This document shows, in pieces, positions 50,525-59,626 of a stretch of DNA of 64,000 nucleotides; the stretch's first letter is position 1, and each line of letters opens with the position of its first letter. A program made the translations under genes and the position numbers. A model generated the notes under the pieces. That model was given only the letters and a program-made list of their open reading frames with translations. It made no database searches and was not told the origin of the DNA. Source of the stretch: Streptomyces katrae (GTDB taxonomy: Bacteria > Actinomycetota > Actinomycetes > Streptomycetales > Streptomycetaceae); NCBI RefSeq assembly GCF_000717655.1, contig NZ_JNZY01000019.1, positions 62,001-126,000 on the forward strand, written 5' to 3'.

Positions 50525-51799
50525 TCAGGCCAGGCCGGCGGCGCGGAACGCGTCCAGGCTCGGGCGGATGGTGGCGGTCTGCCCGCTGTCGGCGGCCACC
50601 GCCTCCAGGGTCTTGAGGCCGTCGCCGGTGTTCAGGACCACCGTGGTCAGCGCCGGGTCGAGCTGCCCGTTCTCGATGAGCTTCCTGGTCACGCCGACGG
50701 TCACGCCGCCCGCGGTCTCGGCGAAGATGCCCTCGGTCTGCGCGAGGATCTTGATCGCCTCGACGACCTGCTCGTCGGTCACGTCCTCGACGTAGCCGCC
50801 GGTGCGGCGCGCGATGTCCAGGACGTACGGGCCGTCGGCCGGGTTGCCGATGGCCAGCGACTTGGCGATGGTCTTCGGCTTCTGGGGGCGGACCACGTCG
50901 TGGCCGGCCTTGAAGGCGGTCGAGACCGGGGAGCAGCCCTCGGCCTGGGCGCCGAAGATCTTGTACGGCTTGTCCTCGACCAGGCCGATCTTGATCAGCT
51001 CCTGCAGACCCTTGTCGATCTTCGTCAGCTGCGAGCCGGACGCGATCGGGATCACGATCTGGTCGGGCAGCTGCCAGCCGAGCTGCTCGCAGATCTCGTA
51101 CGCGAGCGTCTTGGAGCCCTCGCCGTAGTACGGACGCAGGTTGACGTTGACGAAGCCCCATCCCTCGCCCAGCGGGTCGCCGATGAGCTCGGAGCAGAAG
51201 CGGTTGACGTCGTCGTAGTTGCCCTCGATGCCGACCAGGTCGCCGCCGTACACACCGGCCATGACGACCTTGCCCTGCTCCAGGTCGTGCGGGATGAACA
51301 CGCAGGAGCGGAAGCCGGCCCGGGCGGCCGCGGCGCCGACGGCGCCGGCCAGGTTGCCGGTGGAGGAGCAGGAAAGAGTGGTGAAGCCGAAGGCGCGGGC
51401 GGCCTCGACGGCGATGGCCACGACACGGTCCTTGAAGGAGTGCGTCGGGTTGCCGGAGTCGTCCTTGACGTACAGCTTGCCGGTGACGCCGAGCTCCTTG
51501 GCCAGGTTGGCCGCGTCCACGAGCTTGGTGAAGCCGGGGTTCAGGCTGGGCTTGGAGGCCACGTCCGCGGGGACGGGCAGCAGCGGGGCGTAGCGCCAGA
51601 TGTTGTTCGGGCCGGCCTCGATCGCGGCGCGCAGGGCGTCCGGGTCTCCGGTGGGAAGGTCGTAGGCGACTTCCAGAGGTCCGAAGCACTCGACGCAGGC
51701 GAAAATGGGTCCGAGCTCGAAGCGGGTACCGCACTCACGACACGAGAGGCCGGTGGCAGATCCGAGATCGACAGAGGTGGCAACAGTCTGTGCAGCCAT
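50525..51799 (-). CDS. thrC: Threonine synthase
   Basis: 424 residues from ATG 51799; the frame is open a further 16 codons upstream. An N-terminal zinc-ribbon-like set, C20-x2-C23 and C35-x2-C38, precedes the PLP domain. The Schiff-base Lys is Lys123 in GNPTHSFKDR, and the phosphate-binding SSTGNLAGAVGAAA loop is present. It makes threonine from O-phosphohomoserine. It is followed by the sulfur-carrier gene, an unexpected but repeated pairing in actinobacteria, as I recall. A 7-bp hairpin (CATGGCG 51830-51836 / CGCCATG 51842-51848) lies in the leader. Confidence 0.93.
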   Translation of the reverse strand: MAAQTVATSVDLGSATGLSCRECGTRFELGPIFACVECFGPLEVAYDLPTGDPDALRAAIEAGPNNIWRYAPLLPVPADVASKPSLNPGFTKLVDAANLAKELGVTGKLYVKDDSGNPTHSFKDRVVAIAVEAARAFGFTTLSCSSTGNLAGAVGAAAARAGFRSCVFIPHDLEQGKVVMAGVYGGDLVGIEGNYDDVNRFCSELIGDPLGEGWGFVNVNLRPYYGEGSKTLAYEICEQLGWQLPDQIVIPIASGSQLTKIDKGLQELIKIGLVEDKPYKIFGAQAEGCSPVSTAFKAGHDVVRPQKPKTIAKSLAIGNPADGPYVLDIARRTGGYVEDVTDEQVVEAIKILAQTEGIFAETAGGVTVGVTRKLIENGQLDPALTTVVLNTGDGLKTLEAVAADSGQTATIRPSLDAFRAAGLA

Positions 51800-52163
51800 G
51801 ATGGCGAGGCCCTTTCTCCTCATCTTCCCCATGGCGCACTTCGCCATGAGACGGAATTGGCACCTTCCCTAGCCGGGGACCTCGCTGCTGCAAGCAAGCG
51901 CGAGAACCGACTGGAGGGTTGCCGGGGCTTCAACGGGCCGTGTCCCTCTGCCCCTCTGGATGAGCGGTATGGCACCGGGCCGCGCGCTCCATGGCGCGTC
52001 CGGGCGTTTGTACGCGGGGACCCCCGGCATGCGGTGGTCCTTCGCGTTGTTCAAGACTGTAACGGAAGGTCCGGGTGGTTGAGACAGCCGTCCGAACCGC
52101 GAGATGGATCACTTTTCGGCTGAAACCCGCCGAGGGCGAACGAGGAAACAGGGAGTGCCGAAC

Positions 52164-53114
52164 GTGCTGGAAGAGGTGGAGCGCTGGTTTGCGGACCGCT
52201 CCTGGTCCGCGGCCGACCGACCGCTCGACCAGCTGCTTTCCGCCAAGCGGGCGGCAGGCACCACGGTCAGCGTCGTCCTGCCCGCGCTCGACGAGGAGGA
52301 GACGGTCGGTGCCATCGTCGAGGTGATCCGCCGCGATCTGATCGACGGGCTGCCGGTGCCGCTGGTCGACGAACTGGTCGTCGTCGACTCGGGTTCCACC
52401 GACCGGACCGCCGAGGTGGCCGCGAAGGCCGGCGCCCACGTGGTGCACCGCGACGACATCCTGCCGCGGATCCCGGCCGTGCACGGCAAGGGCGAGGTGC
52501 TGTGGCGCTCGCTCCTGGTGACCACCGGCGACATCGTCTGCTTCGTGGACGCCGACCTGCGGGACTTCTCCTCCGACTTCGTGTCCGGGATCGTCGGCCC
52601 GCTGCTGACCGAGCCGGACGTGCAGTTCGTCAAGGCGATGTACGACCGCCCGCTGGGGGACTCCCCCGGCCAGGGGGGCCGGGTGACCGAGCTCGTCGCC
52701 CGGCCGCTCCTCAACCTCCACTGGCCGCAGCTGGCCGGCTTCGTCCAGCCGCTGGGCGGCGAGTACGCCGTGCGCCGCGCCCTGCTGGAACGTCTGCCCT
52801 TCCCCGTCGGGTACGGGGTCGAGCTGGGCCTGCTGGTGGATGCGCTGCACACCGTCGGGCTGGACGCGCTGGCCCAGGTGGACGTCGGCGTACGGCTCCA
52901 CCGCCATCAGGGCGGCCAGGCGCTGGGCCGGATGGCCGCGGCGATCTACCGCACGGCGCAGCTGCGGCTCTCGCGGGGGCATCTCGTACGGCCGGAACTG
53001 ACCCAGTTCGAGCGCGGGCCGAACGGGTTCGTGCCGCGGACGTACGCCGTGGACACCGAGGAGCGGCCGCCGATGGCCGGGGTCAAGGAGTACTCCGGCC
53101 GCAGGGTGGCGTGA
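52164..53114 (+). CDS. gpgS: Glucosyl-3-phosphoglycerate synthase
   Basis: 316 residues from GTG 52164, with GGGAG eight bases upstream; GTG 52155 is an alternative. A GT-A fold protein of family GT81: TVSVVLPALDEEETVGAIVEVI, then ELVVVDSGSTDRTAEVAAKAGA, then GKGEVLWRSLLVTTGDIVCFVDADLRDF, in which DAD binds metal and nucleotide sugar. It transfers glucose from a nucleoside diphosphate sugar to 3-phosphoglycerate, the first step to glucosylglycerate. Here it is next to trehalose genes, so the locus serves compatible solutes. otsA begins 45 nt downstream. Confidence 0.9.
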   Translation: MLEEVERWFADRSWSAADRPLDQLLSAKRAAGTTVSVVLPALDEEETVGAIVEVIRRDLIDGLPVPLVDELVVVDSGSTDRTAEVAAKAGAHVVHRDDILPRIPAVHGKGEVLWRSLLVTTGDIVCFVDADLRDFSSDFVSGIVGPLLTEPDVQFVKAMYDRPLGDSPGQGGRVTELVARPLLNLHWPQLAGFVQPLGGEYAVRRALLERLPFPVGYGVELGLLVDALHTVGLDALAQVDVGVRLHRHQGGQALGRMAAAIYRTAQLRLSRGHLVRPELTQFERGPNGFVPRTYAVDTEERPPMAGVKEYSGRRVA

Positions 53115-53159
53115 GGGAACTGACGTTTGAGCAGGCAGGCCCCGGGCTAGGTTCGCGGC

Positions 53160-54620
53160 ATGGCTTCCCAGGTACTCGTTGCAGCGAACCGCGGCCCGCT
53201 CTCCTACCAGCTCGGCGACGACGGCACCCTCACGGCCCGGCGCGGCGGGGGCGGTCTCGTCTCCGGCCTCTCCGCCGCCCTCGCCCGCCAGCCGGAGGCG
53301 CTGTGGATCTGCGCCGCGCTGTCGGAAGCGGACCGGGAGGCGGTCCGCCGAGGCGTATCCGAACCCGGCGTCCGGATGCTGGACATCGATCCCACGACGT
53401 ACGACGACGCGTACAACGGCATCGCGAACTCGGTGCTGTGGTTCACGCACCACCATCTGTACGACATCCCGCGCGAGCCGGTCTTCGACGCGGAGTTCCG
53501 GCGGCGGTGGGATTCGTACGTCGCCTACAACCACGCCTTCGCGCTGGCGCTGGCGCAGGAGGCCGGCGAAGGCGCGGCGGTGCTCGTGCAGGACTACCAC
53601 CTGGCACTGGTCCCGGGTGAGCTGCGGGAACTGCGGCCTGACCTGAAGATCAGCCACTTCACGCACACCCCGTGGGCCTCGCGCGAGTTCCTGGACATGC
53701 TCCCCGACGACGTCCGGGCGCAGCTGGTGTGGGGCATGCTCGGGGCGGACGAGGTGGGCTTCCACACGTGGGCGTGGGCGCACAGCTTCATGACCGCGGC
53801 GCAGCTGGACGACGAGCGGGGCATCGCGGAGCCGAAGATGGCGGCAGGGGTGGACCCGAGGGACGCGCCGTACGTCGAGAAGATGACGAGGGGCCCGGTG
53901 CGGCACCGGCGGACGAACGTGGCCGTGTACCCGCTGGGCGTGGACGGCGACGAGCTGCGGGCCCTGGCGCACCGGCCGGAGGTGAACGACAAGCTGGCGG
54001 CGCTGCGGGCGGAGGTCGGGGACCGCAGGACGATCGTCCGGGTGGACCGGACCGAGCTGTCGAAGAACATCGTGCGGGGCCTGCTGGCGTACCGGGAGCT
54101 GCTGGCGGTGCACCCCGAGTGGCGGGGCCGGGTGGTGCACCTGGCGTCGGCGTACCCGTCCCGGCAGGACCTGGCGGTGTACCGGTCGTACACGGAGGCG
54201 GTGCGGGAGCTGGCCGAGCAGATCAACGAGGAGTTCGGCACGGAGGACTGGCAGCCGGTGCTGGTGTCGGTGAAGGACGACTTCCCGCGCTCCCTGGCGG
54301 CGTACCGGCTGGCGGACGTGGCGCTGGTGAACCCGGTGCGGGACGGGATGAACCTGGTGGCGAAGGAGATCCCGGTGGTCTCGGACGCGGGGTGCGTGCT
54401 GGTGCTGTCGACCGGGGCGGGGGCGTACGGGGAGCTCCGCGAGGACGCGCTGACGGTGAACCCGTACGACGTGTCGGCGACGGCCGATGCGCTGCACGCT
54501 GCCCTGGCGATGCCGGCCGAGGAGCGGCTGGAGCGTACGAAGCGACTGGCTTCGGCAGCCACCGCCCTCCCGCCGACCGACTGGTTCACGGCCCAGCTGT
54601 CGGCTCTGCGAGAGGCGTAG
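53160..54620 (+). CDS. otsA: Trehalose-6-phosphate synthase
   Basis: 486 residues, GT-B fold of family GT20. Visible landmarks are VAANRGPLSY and RRGGGGLVSGL at the N-terminus, LVQDYHLALVPGELREL, HFTHTPWASREFL, the nucleotide-sugar loop VDRTELSKNIVRGL, and the C-terminal LVNPVRDGMNLVAKE. It makes trehalose-6-phosphate from UDP- or GDP-glucose and glucose-6-phosphate. The matching phosphatase OtsB is convergent just downstream, on the other side of a 14-bp stem. Confidence 0.95.
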   Translation: MASQVLVAANRGPLSYQLGDDGTLTARRGGGGLVSGLSAALARQPEALWICAALSEADREAVRRGVSEPGVRMLDIDPTTYDDAYNGIANSVLWFTHHHLYDIPREPVFDAEFRRRWDSYVAYNHAFALALAQEAGEGAAVLVQDYHLALVPGELRELRPDLKISHFTHTPWASREFLDMLPDDVRAQLVWGMLGADEVGFHTWAWAHSFMTAAQLDDERGIAEPKMAAGVDPRDAPYVEKMTRGPVRHRRTNVAVYPLGVDGDELRALAHRPEVNDKLAALRAEVGDRRTIVRVDRTELSKNIVRGLLAYRELLAVHPEWRGRVVHLASAYPSRQDLAVYRSYTEAVRELAEQINEEFGTEDWQPVLVSVKDDFPRSLAAYRLADVALVNPVRDGMNLVAKEIPVVSDAGCVLVLSTGAGAYGELREDALTVNPYDVSATADALHAALAMPAEERLERTKRLASAATALPPTDWFTAQLSALREA

Positions 54621-54626
54621 CCCCTA

Positions 54627-54713
54627 CCGCTGCGCGGGCCTGTCGTCCCCTGCCGGCCCCGCCGGGGTTTGAGGCGCGGGGGCGGGTGACGGGAGAGGAG
54701 CCCGCGCAGCGGT
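54627..54713. terminator. Large stem-loop between convergent otsA and otsB, enclosing intergenic repeat copy 2
   Basis: ACCGCTGCGCGGGC (54627-54640) and GCCCGCGCAGCGGT (54700-54713) pair perfectly over 14 bp. The 59-nt loop contains CCGGCCCCGCCGG followed by GGTTTGAGGCG (54653-54680), the same family as the element at 11294. The right arm ends at the first base of the otsB stop codon. Confidence 0.7.
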
Positions 54714-55576
54714 CACGGTGTCGGGCTCGCGGAGCGGATGGCCTCGGCCAGGGTGGCCAGGAAGGCGACGACCTCGGCCGGGCCGTTCACGACGAGGTCG
54801 GCCCGGGAGGCCAGCTCGGGAACCTCGGCCGAGCCACTGGCCACCAGCAGTCCCGGCATGCCGTCCGTACGGAGCTTCTCGACGGCGGCATACGCCGCGA
54901 GGTCGCCCAGATCATCCCCCGCGTACAGCACCGCCTCCGCGCCCGTCTCCGCCAGGTACTCGGTCAGGGCCACGCCCTTGTCCATCCCCGGCGGGCGCAG
55001 CTCCAGCACCGCCCGCCCCGGCTCCACCATCAGCCCGTGCCGCGCCGCCAGCTCGGCCAGCGGCTCGCGCAGCGCGGCGAAGGCCGCTTCCGGGTCCTCG
55101 GCGCGCCGGGTGTGGACGGCCAGCGCCCGGCCCTTCTCCTCGATCCACGTACCGCGCCAGGCGCCGATGGCGTCCAGGAACCCGGGCAGCTCCGCCCGTA
55201 CGGCGGCGACTCCCGGGTGCTCGGCCGGCGTGTGCACGATGCCGCTCACCGCGTCCCAGCGCTCGGCCCCGTAGTGGCCGAGGACCACCAGGTGTTCCAG
55301 GCCGGCGGCACCGGCGAAGCCCCCGTAGCGGACCGCGACCCCCGCCGGCCGGCCGGTGATCACGGCCACAGAGGCGACCTCCGGGGCCAGGGCGGCCAGC
55401 GCCCCGACGGCTCCCGCGTGGGCGCGCGCCTGGTCCGGGTCCGCGACGATCTCGGCGAGGGTGCCGTCGAAGTCGAGCGCGACCACGGAACGGCGGGGTG
55501 CGCGGAGGAGGGCTTCGAGTCCCTCCCGACCGGCGGCGGTGACGGGCATCGGCATGCTGTGCGGACGGCTCCCCAT
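54713..55576 (-). CDS. otsB: Trehalose-6-phosphate phosphatase
   Basis: 287 residues from ATG 55576 (an internal ATG at 55555 is possible). HAD motif I is VALDFDGTLAEIV, with nucleophile Asp35 and Asp37. The cap contains WIEEKGRALAVHTR, and motif III/IV are in ELRPPGMDKGVALTEYL and LYAGDDLGDLAAY. This is the OtsB pattern. It removes phosphate from trehalose-6-phosphate made by OtsA. The gene is on the opposite strand and convergent with otsA, so the two steps are not cotranscribed. Confidence 0.94.
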   Translation of the reverse strand: MGSRPHSMPMPVTAAGREGLEALLRAPRRSVVALDFDGTLAEIVADPDQARAHAGAVGALAALAPEVASVAVITGRPAGVAVRYGGFAGAAGLEHLVVLGHYGAERWDAVSGIVHTPAEHPGVAAVRAELPGFLDAIGAWRGTWIEEKGRALAVHTRRAEDPEAAFAALREPLAELAARHGLMVEPGRAVLELRPPGMDKGVALTEYLAETGAEAVLYAGDDLGDLAAYAAVEKLRTDGMPGLLVASGSAEVPELASRADLVVNGPAEVVAFLATLAEAIRSASPTP

Positions 55577-55644
55577 ACGGATGACCCTAACGGCCCCGCC
55601 GGGCCACGGCTATGGCGCGCGGCGGGCCCGTGGGCGCCGATGCG

Positions 55645-55881
55645 TCAGCGCCGGGCCCGCTGGGCCTCGCGCATGCGGCGCAGCCGGTTGACGGTGCCGG
55701 GCGCGTGGGCCAGCGCCCGCGGGTCGTCCATCAGCACGTTGAGCAGCTGGTAGTAGCGGACCGGGGTCATCCCCAGCCCTTCCCGTATGGCCCGCTCCTT
55801 GGCCCCGGGCCCGGGCCAGGTGCGTCCCTCGTACGCGAGCACCGCGGCCTCGGTGGCCGTCAGCCCCACGTCGTCCGTCAT
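55645..55881 (-). CDS. DUF3263 protein
   Basis: 78 residues. The conserved order is LTATEAAVLAYEGRTWPGPGAKERAIREGLGMTPVRYYQLLNVLMDDP...APGTVNRLRRMRE, typical of actinobacterial DUF3263. A helix-turn-helix-like central part (LGMTPVRYYQLLNVLL) suggests DNA binding, but this is not proven. It lies on the minus strand between otsB and the sugar-binding lipoprotein gene. Confidence 0.88.
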   Translation of the reverse strand: MTDDVGLTATEAAVLAYEGRTWPGPGAKERAIREGLGMTPVRYYQLLNVLMDDPRALAHAPGTVNRLRRMREAQRARR

Positions 55882-55937
55882 ACCGCCAGATTAACGCCGC
55901 CCTCCGACAGCCGGCGGGCGGCGTAAGCCAGGCCGGT

Positions 55938-57239
55938 TCAGTGGGCGTCCGCCTTGCGCGCCGCCTCCGCGATGTCCTCGAGGACCTTCGCCGGCTGCCC
56001 GCCCGGCTGCACGCTCTTGCCGATGTTCTGCTTGACGTCCTCGCTCACCCCGGCCCAGGACTTCTTGCCGACCGGGTAGAGCCGGGCGTTCGGCAGCGCC
56101 TGCAGGAACGTCTTGAGCTGCACGGCCGACCCGCCCGTACTGGCGTCCATCGCCCGGTAGCCGCTCGTCGTGACCGGCAGCAGGTCGTACTTGGTGGTGA
56201 AGGCCGTCACGTTCTTCGCCTCGTACAGGTAGTCCAGGAACTTCCCGGACTCCTTGCGGTGGCCGTTCTTGAAGGCCATCACCCAGTCCGCGACGCCCAT
56301 CGCCGGGTGCTCGGTCCCGTCGGCGGTCGGCATGGCCACCATGCCGAACTTCACGCCCTTCTCCCCCGCCTGCTTGATCAGCGTGGGGTGGCCGTTGAGC
56401 ATGCCGACCTCGCCCCGCGCGAAGGCGTCGAACGCGGCCTGCCGGTCCGTCTTCGCCGGTTCCGCGGCCCCGGTCAGACCCTGGCCGACCATCTTGTCGC
56501 GCAGGAACTCGAACGTCTTGACGTTCTCCGGGGAGTCGATCGAGTACGCCTCCTCGTTGTCGGTGTAGCCGCCACCGCCGGAGAGCATCCACATCATCGA
56601 TTCGGCCTGTGCCTCCTCGCGGCCCAGCGGCAGCGCGAAGGGGGTCGCCACGCCCGCGGCCTTGAGCTTCTTCGCGGCGGCCTCCAGGTCGGCCCAGCTC
56701 TTGGGCTGCCAGCCGCCCTTGGCGTCCTTCGGGATGACCCCGGCGTCGCTCAGCAGCTTCTCGTTGTAGAAGAGCAGGCGGGTGCTGGCCACGAACGGCA
56801 TGCCGTACTGGATGCGCCTGACCTTGCCCGCGTCCGCGAGCGGCGCCAGGAAGTCGGCCTCGGTGGTGACGGAGAGCAGCTCGTCCGCCGTGTACAGCTT
56901 GCCGGCGGCCGCGTAGTCCGCGTAGGCGCCGATCTGGGCGACGTCGGGGGCCTTGCCCGCCTTGACCATCTCCGCGACCTTGGCGTCGACCTCGGACCAG
57001 GAGTAGACGCTGACCTCGACCTTGACGCCGGGGTGCTCCTTCTCGAAGCCGGCGGCGAGGTCCTTCCAGTACCCCGACGAGGAGTTCTGCGGATTGTCCC
57101 CGTAGTCGGCCGCCACGACCCGCAGGGTCACCTCGTTGTCCCCGGTGAGGCTTCCCACGGCTCCGCAGCCGCTCAGCGCCACGGCGGTCAGGCCCAGCGC
57201 GGCGCCGGTCGCGGCCAGGCTCAGGTAACGGCCCTTCAC
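55938..57239 (-). CDS. Extracellular solute (sugar)-binding lipoprotein of an ABC transporter
   Basis: 433 residues from GTG 57239 behind AAGGGGTGG. Lipoprotein signal ends at lipobox ALSGC. The mature part is a family 1 solute-binding protein: VTLRVVAADYGDN, then LAAGFEKEHPGVKVEVSVYSWSEVDAKVAEMVKAGKAPDVAQIGAYAD, then YGMPFVASTRLLFYNEKLL. No permease genes follow, so the partner subunits are encoded elsewhere. The gene is divergent from nagK with a DasR-like site between them, so amino sugars such as GlcNAc or chitobiose are likely ligands (inference). Confidence 0.88.
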   Translation of the reverse strand: MKGRYLSLAATGAALGLTAVALSGCGAVGSLTGDNEVTLRVVAADYGDNPQNSSSGYWKDLAAGFEKEHPGVKVEVSVYSWSEVDAKVAEMVKAGKAPDVAQIGAYADYAAAGKLYTADELLSVTTEADFLAPLADAGKVRRIQYGMPFVASTRLLFYNEKLLSDAGVIPKDAKGGWQPKSWADLEAAAKKLKAAGVATPFALPLGREEAQAESMMWMLSGGGGYTDNEEAYSIDSPENVKTFEFLRDKMVGQGLTGAAEPAKTDRQAAFDAFARGEVGMLNGHPTLIKQAGEKGVKFGMVAMPTADGTEHPAMGVADWVMAFKNGHRKESGKFLDYLYEAKNVTAFTTKYDLLPVTTSGYRAMDASTGGSAVQLKTFLQALPNARLYPVGKKSWAGVSEDVKQNIGKSVQPGGQPAKVLEDIAEAARKADAH

Positions 57240-57384
57240 AGTTCTCGATCCACCCCTTGTTGTACGTACGATCCACGTAAGGTCTACACCACTTTGGCGG
57301 CTCGTCCACATCCGGGAGCGCGCCGCGACGGTTCGCGGCCCGGCCGAGGCCGTGAATTTGTATGGCAGCTCAACAATCCCTTCC

Positions 57385-57400
57385 AATGGACTAGACCTTT
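57385..57400. promoter_or_regulatory. DasR-like operator (dre) between nagK and the sugar-binding protein gene
   Basis: AATGGACTAGACCTTT matches 12 of 16 positions of the dre consensus as remembered. It lies 29-44 nt before the nagK start and 146-161 nt before the divergent lipoprotein start. DasR control of nagKA is known in S. coelicolor. Confidence 0.75.
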
Positions 57401-57428
57401 CCCCGACGAGCACGCGAGACTGTCACCT

Positions 57429-58382
57429 GTGAAACCCGTGAAACACGCCGTGAAGCACGTCATCGCCCTCGATGTGGGCGGCACCGGGATGAAGGCCGCC
57501 CTCATCGCCGACGACGGCACCCTGCTCCACGAAGCACGCCGCGCCACCGGTCGCGACCGGGGCCCCGACGCCGTCGTCGAGACGATCCTGGAGTTCGCCG
57601 CCGAGCTGTCCGGGCTCGGCCGCGAGCGCTTCGGCGTGCCCGCTTCCGCGGCCGGCGTCGCCGTCCCCGGCATCGTCGACGCCGAGAACGGGATCGCCGT
57701 CTACGCCGCGAACCTGGGCTGGCGCGACGTACCGATGCGCGAGCTGCTCAGCAGACGGCTCGGCTCCCTCCCGGTGGCCCTGGGCCACGACGTGCGCACG
57801 GGCGGACTCGCCGAAGGCCGCATCGGCGCGGGCCGCGGCGCCGACCGCTTCCTGTTCGTCCCCCTCGGCACCGGCATCGCCGGCGCCATCGGCATCGCCG
57901 GCCGCATCGAGGCCGGCGCCCACGGCTACGCGGGCGAGATCGGCCACATCGTGGTCCGGCCCGGCGGCCCCGCCTGCGGCTGCGGCCAGTACGGGTGCCT
58001 GGAGACGCTCGCCTCCGCGTCCGCCGTCAGCCGCGCCTGGGCGAGCGCCTCCGGCGACCCCGCCGCGGACGCCGCGGACTGCGCCAAGGCCGTCGAGTCC
58101 GGCGACGCGCGCGCCGGCGAGGTGTGGCAGGCAGCCGTCGACGCCCTCGCCGACGGCCTGGTCACCGCGATCACCCTGCTGGACCCGCGCACGCTGATCA
58201 TCGGTGGCGGGCTCGCCGAGGCGGGAGAAACCTTGTTCACACCACTACGGAAGGCCGTCGAGGAGCGCGTGACGTTCCAGCGGCTCCCCGACATCGTTCC
58301 GGCGGCCCTCGGGGACACCGCCGGATGCCTGGGCGCAGGGCTGCTCGCCTGGGACCTACTCGCCACGGAGGTACCTGCCTGA
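57429..58382 (+). CDS. nagK: ROK-family N-acetylglucosamine kinase
   Basis: 317 residues from GTG 57429; further in-frame GTGs at 57438 and 57450 leave the exact start open, and no good ribosome site is seen. The ATP-binding loop IALDVGGTGMKAALI, the sugar-binding GEIGHIVV and the zinc motif CGCGQYGCLE are those of ROK sugar kinases. Next to nagA and a DasR-like site, the substrate is most likely GlcNAc, giving GlcNAc-6-P. Its stop codon overlaps the nagA start (TGATG), so translation is coupled. Confidence 0.92.
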   Translation: MKPVKHAVKHVIALDVGGTGMKAALIADDGTLLHEARRATGRDRGPDAVVETILEFAAELSGLGRERFGVPASAAGVAVPGIVDAENGIAVYAANLGWRDVPMRELLSRRLGSLPVALGHDVRTGGLAEGRIGAGRGADRFLFVPLGTGIAGAIGIAGRIEAGAHGYAGEIGHIVVRPGGPACGCGQYGCLETLASASAVSRAWASASGDPAADAADCAKAVESGDARAGEVWQAAVDALADGLVTAITLLDPRTLIIGGGLAEAGETLFTPLRKAVEERVTFQRLPDIVPAALGDTAGCLGAGLLAWDLLATEVPA

Positions 58383-59533
58383 TGTCCGGAAGCGCACACA
58401 GCACCGTTCTCTCCGGCGCCAGGGTGGTGCTGCCCACCGGGACCGTGGCGGACGGCCGCGTCATCGTCGACGGCGAGCGCATCGCCGGCAGCGCAGGCGA
58501 GGGCGCGAGGACCGTCGACCTCTCCGGGCACTGGATCGTCCCCGGCTTCGTGGACATGCACAACCACGGCGGAGGCGGCGCCTCCTTCACCTCCGGCACC
58601 GCCGAGGAGGTCCTCAAGGGCGTACGGACCCACCGCGAGCACGGCACCACCACGCTCGTCGCCTCCACCGTCACCGGTGACCTGGACGAACTGGCCCGCC
58701 GCGCAGGGCTGCTCGCCGAGCTGACCCAGCAGGGCGAGATCGCGGGCATCCACTTCGAGGGCCCGTTCATCAACGCCTGCCGCAAGGGCGCGCACAAGGA
58801 GGAGCTGCTGCGCGACCCCGACCCGGCCGAGGTCCGCAAACTGATCGACGCCGCGCACGGCGCCGCCCGCATGTTCACCCTCGCCACCGAACTCCCGGGC
58901 GGGCTGGACTCCGTACGGCTGCTGGCCGAGCACGGGGTCATCGCCGCGATCGGCCACACCGACTCCACGTACGACCAGACGTGCCAGGCCATCGACGCGG
59001 GCGCGACCGTGGCCACCCACCTGTACAACGCGATGCCCGGCATGGAGCACCGCGCCCCCGGCCCGATCGCCGCGCTGCTCGAGGACGAGCGCGTCACCGT
59101 CGAGCTGATCAACGACGGCACCCACCTGCACCCGGCGATGCTGGAGCTGGCCTTCCACCACGCGGGCGCGCACCGCGTGGCACTGATCACCGACGCGATG
59201 GACGCGGCGGGCTTCGGCGACGGGATCTACCACCTCGGGCCGCTGGAGGTCGAGGTCAAGGAGGGCGTGGCCCGCCTCGTCGAGGGCGGTTCGATCGCCG
59301 GCTCCACGCTGACCCTGGACACCGCGTTCAAGCGGTCGGTGACCCTGGACAAGCTGCCCGTCGAGTCCGTGGTCCAGGCGATCTCCGTGAACCCCGCCAA
59401 GCTGATCGGCCTGTACGACGAGGTCGGCTCGCTGGAGCCGGGCAAGTACGCCGACCTCGTCGTCCTGGACGCGGAGTTCGCCCTCAAGGGCGTCATGCGG
59501 CGCGGCGAATGGATCGTGGATCCGCTGGTCTGA
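58382..59533 (+). CDS. nagA: N-acetylglucosamine-6-phosphate deacetylase
   Basis: 383 residues. Amidohydrolase motifs are VDMHNHGGGGASF (metal site), GIHFEGPF with the metal-binding Glu, IGHTDS, THLYNAMPGMEHR, INDGTHLHP, and LITDAMDAAG with the catalytic Asp. It converts GlcNAc-6-P to GlcN-6-P and acetate, the common step after NagK and MurQ. ATG 58382 overlaps the nagK stop by one base. A hairpin terminator follows. Confidence 0.96.
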   Translation: MSGSAHSTVLSGARVVLPTGTVADGRVIVDGERIAGSAGEGARTVDLSGHWIVPGFVDMHNHGGGGASFTSGTAEEVLKGVRTHREHGTTTLVASTVTGDLDELARRAGLLAELTQQGEIAGIHFEGPFINACRKGAHKEELLRDPDPAEVRKLIDAAHGAARMFTLATELPGGLDSVRLLAEHGVIAAIGHTDSTYDQTCQAIDAGATVATHLYNAMPGMEHRAPGPIAALLEDERVTVELINDGTHLHPAMLELAFHHAGAHRVALITDAMDAAGFGDGIYHLGPLEVEVKEGVARLVEGGSIAGSTLTLDTAFKRSVTLDKLPVESVVQAISVNPAKLIGLYDEVGSLEPGKYADLVVLDAEFALKGVMRRGEWIVDPLV

Positions 59534-59550
59534 GCGGGTATGGGAGGCAG

Positions 59551-59578
59551 CGGGCGGCCCGCGGGACTGGGCCGCCCG
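59551..59578 (+). terminator. Terminator after nagKA
   Basis: A 10-bp stem, CGGGCGGCCC (59551-59560) / GGGCCGCCCG (59569-59578), with an 8-nt loop, 17 nt after the nagA stop. Confidence 0.75.
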
Positions 59579-59626
59579 TACTGCTGTTTGGCATGATCCC
59601 GGCACACACCGAGACCGGGGCCTGCC

